A stretch of 16,718 nt of DNA from Nymphaea colorata. Taxonomy: Eukaryota; Streptophyta; Magnoliopsida; Nymphaeales; Nymphaeaceae. Position 1 is the stretch's first letter; each line of letters begins with the position of its first letter. The stretch covers positions 1 through 16,718 of the forward strand of contig NW_022205185.1 of NCBI RefSeq assembly GCF_008831285.2, in the 5' to 3' direction. A program made the position numbers and the translations under genes. Of the stretch, positions 8,863 through 16,718 are shown in pieces. The notes below the pieces were generated by a model. That model was not told the DNA's origin. It searched no databases and saw only the letters and a list, made by a program, of their open reading frames with translations.

Positions 8863-11447
8863 TCAAGAGGTTGCTGCTTCATCTTCAACTTCATCTTCCT
8901 TGACATCACCTTCTGGCTGACCACTAGGAAGAGGGCGGCCGCTTAAAGGATCAATTACACGAGGATCACGAGGCCCACCTTACGTGACATTGCTAGCATA
9001 GGAGGTGGCGGCAGAAGCCCGCCCGGAAAAGAATTCGTTGAACCGGTTCAGAGGGCTGAGCACCAACGGACAACCAGTATCTGAATAATGAAATAGTGCT
9101 AAGTTACTAACATCAACAAAAACAAAAGGGTCTTTAGGCTATATAAGAGGAGAGTTTGCATCACACTTGAATGTGTGCCTGTGCACACTCACATGCATGC
9201 ATAGATGCACAAAATTCTCATCATCGTAAGACAAAGCAGATGAATCAGACAAACAGGACGTATTGCATCCCCCCCCCCCCCCCCCAAAAAAAAAAAAGAA
9301 AAAGAAAAAATCAAATTTTCAGCATAGATCTGCATCTTGTCAAACCAATTAACAAAAACGAAGCGGCAAATGCAACATTGTGTGACAAACAAGCATGTAG
9401 ATGAAAGATAAGAAAAAAAAAGGAATTGTCATATAGAGGATCAATGGCAAGTTACCTGCCAAATTTACTTTCTCCCATTTCTCCTCATGAAAGAAGCCAA
9501 GATGGAATATGTAAACAATCTTAACCTTGCTTCGATTGTTGAAACTGTTAATAGCTCTAGAGCATCTAGGAATCAGCAATATGATGCTAGCATGGTTGAG
9601 AGCTCTCTTCACACTACAGAAGCGATATATAAATTATGAACCTTTAATTTCTCTAGAAGTATAAGTAAGATATCATGTGGTTGCCTATTAACTCCTTAAA
9701 TCCTCTTCCCAAAGACAGACTCATTTCTCCAACAAGCAAACCCCTAAGGATGCTCTTCCATCTTGATGACAAAGTTGTTCTTATTTTTACAAATTGGACT
9801 TGAGATTAATGATCACAAGTAGTCATAGTTTTCATAAAAATAACAGCATGTCTGATCTCACCTTGCATATACTGGGGATATCACATGTCTTGAAGCACAC
9901 AAGTACTTTTTACTTCAAATTTCTGGAATTAGAGCAGCCCACTGGCAGCATCCTCATTCTCTATTTTTCAGGAAGAAAACAGATTCTAGGTCTGTAGCAA
10001 TATGGAATCATTCAAGTGCATTGCTACATGACTAAGACAACATATTAATAATCAAAGCAAAGAGCTTCCTATTACAAATTACAACTTGATACTGGATTCA
10101 CATCCAGCAGAAGGAAAACATCACTTCAGGGAGTCCTTGTTTAACCTTTGCCTAGCGATACATGAGAAAAAACTACCCAAATACTTACCAAGACGAGCAT
10201 TACATAACAGATTCAGCATGCACACTTACAAGAAGAGGTAAACTAGATTCGGCACGTGATGCAGTTTCAGGTAGAAGACACTTTATCATGCAGTAACAAA
10301 CATACAGAGATATGCAAATACCCATGGCTACTTACCAAGACAAGCATTACAATAACAGATTCAGCATGCACACTTACAAGAAAGAGGTAAACTAGATTCG
10401 GCAAGTGATGCAGTTTCAGGTAGAAGACACTTTATCATGCAGTAACAAACATACAGAGGTATGCAATACCCATGGCTACTTACCAAGACAAGCATTACAA
10501 TAACAGATTCAGCATGCATACTTACAAGAAAGAGGTAAACTAGATTCGGCACGTGATGCAGTTTCAGGTAGAAGACACTTTATCATGCAGTAACAAACAT
10601 ACAGAGGTATACAAATACCATGGCTACTTACCAAGACAGCATTACAATAACAGATTCAGCATGCACACTTACAAGAAAGAGGTAACTAGATTCAGCACGT
10701 GATGCAGTTTCAGTAGAAGACACTTTATCATGCAGTAACAAAAATACAGAGGTATGCAAATACCCATGGAAGTTTTCTATTCTTCAATGCCAACTTTATC
10801 CTTACCAACAAGGAAACAATGTAATGTTGAGACGACCCACAGGCCATAACTTTACGGCGTGAAGAAAAGCGAAAACAGTTAAAGAGTGAGTTGCTAAACA
10901 AAGATAATCTTTACTAAACATGGGATCGAGTAGCATTTGTCTCTTAATTAAGAAAACTGCAATAGAAAATCATATATTGCACCAAATATTTACTTTTTGC
11001 ATCAAATCAAGATTAATTTCCTCTAAATCTTAATGCTGTTTCCAGATAACACCATTAAACTTTTCTACTCGACAATTCGAAGTATAACTCTTCAACGACC
11101 GATCAATCGCCAGAAAATAACACAACTTAAAAGAGGAAATGTTCACAGAAACAAGAATGCTGGTGAGAGGAGACTCACTTGACTCTATCGAAATTCAAAC
11201 CCATGCGCTTCCCACCATCCTGTCCTGCACAACTCACAAATTGAACCTCTCAATACCGTTTCTAGAGATCGAGTAGGACAATTTGAGTAACCCGAAAAGT
11301 AAAGAAGACAGTTACCAGGCAGAGGATTGTAATAACCCAACACTTCAAGGTGCTTCCGTCTCTTGGGCACCTGCTATCGGCTGCCATCACCCTGTAGAAC
11401 GGCCGGTTTTTACACCCAAACCGCGACAATCTAATCCTAACAACCAT
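8863..11447 (-). CDS. RPS16: Nuclear-encoded organellar small-subunit ribosomal protein S16 (bS16), three exons
   Basis: bS16 is a small-subunit ribosomal protein. In flowering plants nuclear copies serve mitochondria and plastids and replace a lost plastid rps16. Exon 1 (11447-11316) gives [20 protein letters not shown] and then [13 protein letters not shown]. Exon 2 (11224-11179) gives [15 protein letters not shown]. Exon 3 (9080-8863) gives [26 protein letters not shown] and [19 protein letters not shown], then an acidic tail ending in TS and TGA. Intron 1 (91 nt) starts GTAACT and ends GCAG. Intron 2 (2098 nt) starts GTGAGT and ends TCAG. Phases fit exactly. One base is missing at each of 11354-11355, 9015-9016 and 8979-8980. 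With these supplied the coding length is 399 nt, or 132 residues, close to the usual plant length. There is no separate N-terminal presequence, as is known for this family. Every other position looks conserved, so I read it as a live gene with dropped bases. Confidence 0.9.
9269..9297. repeat. C17 followed by A12 homopolymer tract in RPS16 intron 2
   Basis: Seventeen C (9269-9285) are followed directly by twelve A (9286-9297), then an A-rich run with scattered G. On the transcribed minus strand the intron reads T12 then G17. Such tracts are unstable and often mis-sized in sequencing. Confidence 0.95.
10184..10769. repeat. Four tandem copies of a 148-bp unit in RPS16 intron 2
   Basis: Copies start at 10184, 10331, 10479 and 10627, and the last stops near 10769, a few bases short. 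Each begins CTTACCAAGAC and ends near ACCCATGGCTA. They differ by a few substitutions and by at least seven one-base length changes, all within runs of two to three identical bases. Read on the RPS16 strand, each unit carries the strong 5' splice-site word CTTG|GTAAGT. The copies are nearly identical, so the array is young or recently homogenised. Confidence 0.93.
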
Positions 11448-11616
11448 CGTTGCTTTCTGGAAACAGGTTCTTTTCCAGTTTGGCAAAGATGGGTAGCGGC
11501 TAAAAATCAGATCACAAAGATTAGTAGCAACTAAAATCAAGATCACAGCGTAGGGATCAGAGAAACAGAGGGATTCAGAAAGAATGTAGCAGTTGCCGTG
11601 TACCACCTTCGTCCGC

Positions 11617-11625
11617 TAGGGCCCA
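11617..11625 (-). promoter_or_regulatory. Site II-like TGGGCC element upstream of RPS16
   Basis: The minus strand reads TTTTGGGCCCTAG about 170 bases before the RPS16 start codon. TGGGCC/TGGGCT (site II) words are established TCP-bound elements of plant ribosomal-protein and organelle-biogenesis gene promoters. The match is short, so its role here is inferred from word and position. Confidence 0.45.
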
Positions 11626-11639
11626 AAAGGATCGTAAGT

Positions 11640-12333
11640 GAAAGGGTAGACTTGCAAAATGTTTATCGGAAAAATATTGCTATAAACAATCCGTTAAATA
11701 CTATCAAGAAAATCTCCTTTCGGCAATTGAAAATAAGTTTTCAATAAAACATCGATTAAGGAAAGAGAGTTCGAACCATATCTTTTACCGCTTCAAGATG
11801 TGATGCGGTGATAGTTTGCGATATTTGAAGTTTACTTACAAATACCGATCTTAAATTTTTGCCGGCGAAGTATTTATCGAGAATTTTTTGGTAAATTGTT
11901 TTTATTTAATCTTAAAAAAAACGTGAAGAATAAAAATAACAATCAAAACATAGGAACTAATAAAAGATAAAAAATGTGCAGTTCAATATAAAAGTAATAA
12001 AGTAATAAGTGTTGTATTGCATTTAGATCATGTTAAGAAACAGAAGAAATAAAACAATGAACAAAATTTAAAAATAAAGCAAATAAAAAAATCGCTAAAA
12101 TTGTGATGTAATCACGGTAAATTGATTTTCATTATCAAGATCTTTCCTTTTTCGTCAACATCGCAACTTTTCAAATACAAATATTTTTGGCTATGCAGTT
12201 TGATCCTTTGATATTAATGCAATTTAATTTCTATAGGTCGAGAATTTCATGGGAGATACACCATTCTAAATCTACGATACTTGAGGATAAGCACCGGGTG
12301 GGAGAGCTGATTGGGTTGGGTTTGGACACTATA
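11640..12333. other. AT-rich flank between RPS16 and the hAT element; nothing recognised
   Basis: No conserved protein is visible in any frame. The 73-codon frame at 12187-12408 runs across the hAT end and is not a gene. The stretch is A-rich from 11880 to 12120, with many AAATAAA-like words typical of AT-rich intergenic DNA. Confidence 0.4.
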
Positions 12334-12407
12334 ACTCCATCCAGTAGGGCGAAGCAAGGATTTTTTTTATGGGCGGGCCAAACGGTCCAACGAACTATAA
12401 TACATTA

Positions 12408-12425
12408 ATATATATATATATATAT
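12408..12425. repeat. (AT)9 microsatellite
   Basis: Nine AT units just inside the inferred left end of the hAT element, directly visible. Confidence 0.95.
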
Positions 12426-12890
12426 GATCACAACTTTAGATAATATTTGCAATCACAATATAGTAGAAGTGAATATATGTTGTATATAATTGCTCACGTC
12501 ATGAATGTGAAGCCGATCTGTCCTACGACATATTTATAATTGTTTGTATCATTAGCACAAAGTACGATCTGTCCTTAAGATAAAATACTCTACTTCTTTA
12601 CAGCGACGTAAGTGTAAGCAGTAAGCATAAGGTGGATATAGAAATATCACAACTCAAATATATCAAATAAATACATATATAACTTCAAACCAAAAATAAA
12701 TGTTACTTACCTAAAACAAAGTTTTGTATTCTTTCTATATAACACAATCAGTTTATGTGTCTATTTTTATTGAAATAGTTACATATATTTTCATTCACTT
12801 GCACAATAAAATGTAAACAAAACTACGTCATTTATTATTGAACTAATAATGACTCAAACAACATTACTATAAAAAGATGCACAAAATACT

Positions 12891-15283
12891 TTACCTATTT
12901 GCAATTATGCTATAGGATTTTTTATCTTGTAAAAACCATCTATAATCATTGAAATTAAACATTTGAGTAATTTCTTTCTCAATATATAAAGTAAACAATC
13001 TGCAAGAATTAATCATCTATTTGTTATGCAACATTGTTTTAATAAGTTTTATAGCAGAAAATGCCTTTTCTATGGTTGTAATGGAGACATGAAGCGTTTA
13101 TAGACTAGCACCTGTATATATCAGGATATCCTTCATTTTTTTTTCAACGTACCATTGCTTGACATAGTTCTGATAGTGATCCACAGTTTGTAAACTTGGA
13201 TGATAACAAATATCATTCTTACATGTTTCAACTGATAATTTAACTCATAAATCACAGTCTAGAAAACTTCAAGATAAAATTCTCTGCAGAGTGTATGCAT
13301 ATTGTGTATTAAACGACTTATATTGATATCTAGGGTCGAATGTCGACATCAAACAAAATATTTCTATAGAATTCTCGTTAAATCTACTGTTTAACTTTAC
13401 TAGCTGAGAATCAATGGCAACAATAAAAATATCAACATGAATAATGATGTCTCACAATAATAAATTATGTTCACGACGAGACATGATATTCTGACAAAAT
13501 ATTGAGCATCCATATCTGGAATAGGGATTCATGTGTCATACAAAATGCTTCGACATTATCTATAAATGAATCCAACCATTTTCATAGTTCTTGTATGAAC
13601 TTTTTTTTAATAATAAACCATAACCATTGCATTTAAAATGTTTGTCTTTGTTTTTGTAATGACTCACAGAGTATTACTTTGTCCCAAATTTCTTGTACAA
13701 AATGTCAAATAAATACAAAGTCAAATGATGTGATCATGTCATAAGCTGAAGACTTTCACTTTGTATTTGATATGTTGATTTATTGTTTCTTATTTTGTTC
13801 AATACTATACATATTGCATCGAACATTGATTAAGTCCTCTTCTAGTATCACACCGCTGTAGTGATCCAATTTGATTAAGTCATCTTCTTGTTTCAAGTTC
13901 ATCTATAGCAATTCTAAATGCAATTTCATTTGTTTGAACTTCATGTAATTCATCATTACAACATTAATGACATATATTAATTGTTCAAAAAATTTATGAA
14001 CATAGACAATTTCTTTTGAAGCTACAACAAGTACAAGTTGTAGTCCATGAGCAAAACAATGAACATAATATGCATAAGGATATTTCATCAAATTAATGCT
14101 TGTAATCCTTCTATTCACCTCGCATATTACTAATACCATCGTATCATTGACCATGTATATCTTGAATGTTAAGATTATGTTGAGACAACAAAGTAGAAAT
14201 TACATTATTCAAGTAATTGTTGTAATATCCTTTACATAGACAACATCTAAAAATTGCTCTTGAATTTGACCTTGCTTATTAACAAATCTAAGAATAACAG
14301 TCATTTGCTCTCTCTTAGACTCGTCTCGAGTTTTATCAATAATAATACAATATTTAGCATCAACAATTTTTTCTATAATTTTAACTTTCACTTTACTTGC
14401 AAAAACATGTAATATTTCTTTTTGAACGGTTGGTGATGTATATTTAACATTCTTTAAAGCATTATCCAAGACAACTTGTGCAACTCTATCATTATAACTA
14501 GCTAAAGTTTTAATGAACTCAATAAAGTTACATTGATTCAATGAACTTGAACTTTCATCTTAGCCTCTAAAAGCACAAGTTTGAAATGCTAACCAACGAA
14601 CTACGTCTACAGATGCCTTCAATCTTAAGCGGTTGTTGTGAACAAGATCTGAACTTTGCTTTTCAATCATTTTATATATGTTGACTTTGACGACTTAATA
14701 CATTAAATGCTCACACGTTCATATTATGAGGAGAACTTTGACTTGTCCATTCAAGACTACTAAATGCACATGTTTTCTCTCTACCACCTACCCCCTTCTA
14801 AACGCTGAATTCTTCAGTAATAAATAGACTATCATTTGAATCTGAAGTACTGAAAAGATAACATGGCAAATAATATGCACTATCTATCATGAGAGAATAT
14901 TCTAACTATGAAAATTTTTAAAACCAAGAAGATTGAAATTTACGAGGATGATTTGAAGAATCTGACACTGGATATCTATGACACTTGTGCTGATATGACC
15001 CATAATTAATATATGTTCGCCTAACTTCATCTCTCTCATTTACTGATATCTTCCATATAGGATGTCGCAACCATGAATCACGTATGATGCTTTTTGCAAT
15101 TTCAATTTTTGAATACATAAAAGGTGGAGAATCTGAGTAAAAAAGAACAACATCAAGAGCTTTCGGACTAGAACAACCAACATTTTGGTTTTCTCCCTCT
15201 TGGTTTTCTTTCCCTTGGTTTTCTTCCTCCTAAACAATAACTTGGTTTTTTTTCCTAAAATAATTTTGAATATTTTTCATCAT
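12891..15283 (-). pseudogene. hAT transposase relic: TTF zinc finger, DUF4371/RNase H-like core, hAT dimerisation domain
   Basis: The intact protein excises and reinserts its own element. Homology runs in order with breaks. The start is MMKNIQNYFRKKNQ (15283), with an early TAG. The TTF-finger region is NERDEVRRTYINYG, NHPRKFQSSWF and LEYSLMIDSAYYLPCYLF (about 14800-15060). Next come NNRLRLKASVDVVRWLAFQ (about 14590-14650) and FIEFIKTLASYNDRVAQVVL. The first catalytic region is CIIIDKTRDESKREQM (about 14310-14360) and the second is YDG near 14138-14143. Then follow YPYAYYVHCFAHGLQLVLV, VDIFIVAIDSQLVKLNSRFN, and the C-terminal dimerisation motif TIEKAFSAIKLIKTMLHN (about 13027-13080). The last in-frame stop is at 12891-12893. 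Total span is near 2.4 kb, about full length for the family. Internal stops include 14560-14562 (GHD-like site) and 14144-14146 (in the GQGYDG motif), and the frame shifts several times. It is dead. Confidence 0.9.
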
Positions 15284-15480
15284 CTTCTAAATAAGATAAC
15301 ACAAAAAATCTGAAATTTAAAATAAACAATAAGATTTAAACATATCGAAGTAATGGAACTCAAAACATATCACAAACAAAAAAGGCATAGTCACATAGAT
15401 GATAGATTACACAAGCATTGTAAAATAAAAATGTAAGTGTTGAAAGGAAGTTAACGCTTTTGTTGTCTTTATTTACGACT
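15284..15480. other. Upstream part of the hAT relic or flank; nothing recognised
   Basis: AT-rich sequence upstream of the transposase start. It should hold the element's 5' region, but I could not see a CAG-type inverted terminal repeat. Confidence 0.3.
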
Positions 15481-15537
15481 GTCTTTGCATTGAACATGTG
15501 TGCCAACATCAAGCGCCGTTTTTGCTTTACGCGATCA

Positions 15538-15697
15538 CTACTGCATGCAGTAGCACATTGCACGCGTTTGCGCAACAGCGCCCAGGCAGGGGCCTGCAAC
15601 AATGCAGGCCCGCCCCCTTTTCTTGCAAAAACCGCCTCTTTTGGTTTCTTTGGGTGGGCAATAGCCCTGCACACACCTCAAAAGGGTGTTTGCAGGG
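15538..15697. repeat. GC-rich patch with three palindromes or hairpins
   Basis: Three structures stand out in a local GC-rich island. CTACTGCATGCAGTAG (15538-15553) is a perfect 16-bp palindrome. GGGCCTGCA (15590-15598), loop ACAA, TGCAGGCCC (15603-15611) is a perfect 9-bp hairpin. CCCTGCA (15665-15671) faces TGCAGGG (15691-15697), with a partly paired interior. The patch differs sharply in base content from the AT-rich DNA on both sides. Long frames on both strands here (15360-15780) have no recognisable domain. Confidence 0.75.
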
Positions 15698-15829
15698 TTA
15701 ATAGCCAATCCCTCTTAGTCAAAACCTATTTTTTAGAAAAAAAATTGAAAATAATTCAAAATTATTTGAAATTTAGATGAAAATATTGTGAAATTAAAAA
15801 AAATTCAATTTTTGAGTTTTGGCTCCAAA

Positions 15830-16095
15830 AATCTCTATAAATACCCCCACAATCCTCCCTCTTGAGTTCAGGCTAACCCTTGGGGGATTTCTAATGCTCC
15901 ATCACTTGAAGATTTGCCTCTCTCTCCATTTCTCTCTTCTTTTCCAACTTTAGGAGCAAACATCTCCAAGTTCAAACTTCTCAAGGGAGCACAAAAAACC
16001 TTTTAGAGGAATCATTTGATCATTTTGGGAGCTTCATTCGAGGTGATCCTTGAATCATTCAAAGGAGGAGGCTCATCCATATCCGAGGTATGTAA
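15830..16095 (+). promoter_or_regulatory. TATA-box promoter with CT-rich leader and GTATGT donor; possible LTR
   Basis: TCTATAAATACC (about 15833-15844) is a good plant TATA box, and C-rich bases follow. A start about 30 bp downstream would give a CT-rich leader (15920-15955) ending at CGAG|GTATGT near 16086-16093, which fits a 5' splice site. This arrangement is common both in gene promoters and in U3-R-U5 regions of plant LTR retrotransposons. No protein, primer-binding site or second LTR is visible, so neither reading is proven. Confidence 0.35.
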
Positions 16096-16718
16096 TCATC
16101 CATTTTAATTTCCTCTTTTTCTCTCACCACCTCTCCATAGCCGTGCAAGAAAGCTCAAATGATTTTTTGTCTGGAATCAAGAGCTATATCTTGAGTGCAC
16201 TGAGAGTACAAGCAAGGCGGAATAAATTACATTTCTTCATTTTATCTCCAAAAAATATGCTTGCTATATTGTCTTACTCCTCATATATGTTTGAAATGAT
16301 GTTCATGCATGATATTCTATTTTTTTTTAATTAATGGGCAAATGCATGGTGAGAATGAGTGTTTGGGGTTGGGATTTCGTCATTCTTGTGTTAATTTTTG
16401 AGGTTGAGACTTGTCCAATCTGGAAAAGCCATTCACAAATTTGTACATGTTAAAGTGCATTTTCATGTCATTTCACGCTTAGTTTATTTCTTAATCACCC
16501 GATTAGGGACCCCAATGAGTGTTTTCCTATGTTGCTTTTCATTTCATGAATATTTTATTTTCTTTCATACCTAATGGTGGAAGAAATGTATTTTCTTGAA
16601 GCAAACAATATGATTTTATATTCATATTTGGAAGCATATTTTACAAAAGATTTTCAAAACGAAATATTCCCTCTAATGCGGTCTTGGAGACTTAACTTAC
16701 GTTCTTGCATGAGCCCAA
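16096..16718. other. AT-rich right edge; no gene supported
   Basis: If the donor near 16087 is real, this is intron. If the region is an LTR, this is U5 or internal leader. I see no conserved protein. The 94-codon frame at 16050-16334 spans the proposed donor and has no domain. The window ends before any exon or polyprotein could be seen. Confidence 0.3.

Larger units (their letters stand above)
12342..15283 (-). mobile_element. Degraded autonomous-type hAT DNA transposon (ZMYM1-like / TTF-hAT group), right end not found
   Basis: The left boundary is inferred near 12342, where CAGTAGGGCGAAGCAAGGAT begins. It closely resembles the CAG-starting terminal repeats of plant hAT elements of this group, and a T-run and GGGCGGGCC follow as is common. 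The transposase relic (12891-15283) lies on the minus strand, so this is the element's 3' end. The expected 8-bp target copy left of it would be ACTCCATC (12334-12341). I could not find a matching inverted end or that octamer to the right, so the true right end, probably beyond 15283, is undefined, lost or overwritten by other sequence. Confidence 0.7.

Noticed and set aside
10361-10552. 63-codon minus-strand frame inside the tandem array
   Set aside because: It is a by-product of the 148-bp repeat and is broken in other copies by the same one-base changes.
8863-11447. RPS16 as a pseudogene because of its frameshifts
   Set aside because: Splice sites, exon phases, total length and nearly all conserved residues are intact. 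Only single missing bases disturb it, which fits sequence error better than decay.
15360-15780. Overlapping frames of 104, 106 and 67 codons on both strands
   Set aside because: They overlap each other on opposite strands in a GC-rich palindromic patch, where stops are rare by composition, and none looks like a protein.
15881-15905. CTCCATC near 15898 as the right-hand target copy of the hAT element
   Set aside because: It matches only seven of the eight bases, and the sequence before it shows no inverted hAT terminus.
1-16718. CRISPR arrays, bacterial operons, phage or toxin genes
   Set aside because: The DNA is plant nuclear: spliced genes, hAT transposon debris and microsatellites. No prokaryotic system is visible.

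Overview
The window is nuclear DNA from a flowering plant. It is AT-rich, has GT-AG introns, and carries plant-specific gene families and a plant-type hAT transposon relic. I cannot name the species. Two genes still look functional, both on the minus strand. One is the 5' part of a RING / kinase-like / WD40 E3 ubiquitin ligase (1161-2918). The other is a complete three-exon nuclear gene for organellar ribosomal protein S16 (8863-11447).

Layout from left to right: a coding-like fragment of unknown family (3-317, plus); the E3 ligase exon; an intergenic stretch; a degenerate GGATC-rich repeat (about 3940-4620); a decayed TBC-domain Rab-GAP copy on the plus strand (about 5007-6650); a gene-poor stretch with a 55-bp direct repeat, two TC microsatellites and a CGATAC-rich hairpin cluster; then RPS16, whose 2.1-kb second intron holds a C17/A12 tract and four tandem copies of a 148-bp unit. 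Right of RPS16 is a degraded hAT element (left end near 12342, transposase relic 12891-15283). After it come a GC-rich palindromic patch and an AT-rich stretch with a TATA box, possibly part of an LTR, running off the right edge.

The most striking pattern is that both well-conserved genes are broken only by apparent single-base losses. There are six in the E3 exon and three in RPS16. Neither shows any other damage, apart from a divergent kinase motif in the E3. The four copies of the intronic tandem repeat also differ from one another by single bases inside short homopolymers. This points to base-dropping in the sequence rather than to real pseudogenes. The TBC copy and the hAT transposase are different: they have in-frame stops, and the TBC copy also has a missing block, so they are truly dead.

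I do not see an undescribed multi-gene system. The genes are unrelated neighbours, as is usual in plant euchromatin with transposon debris.
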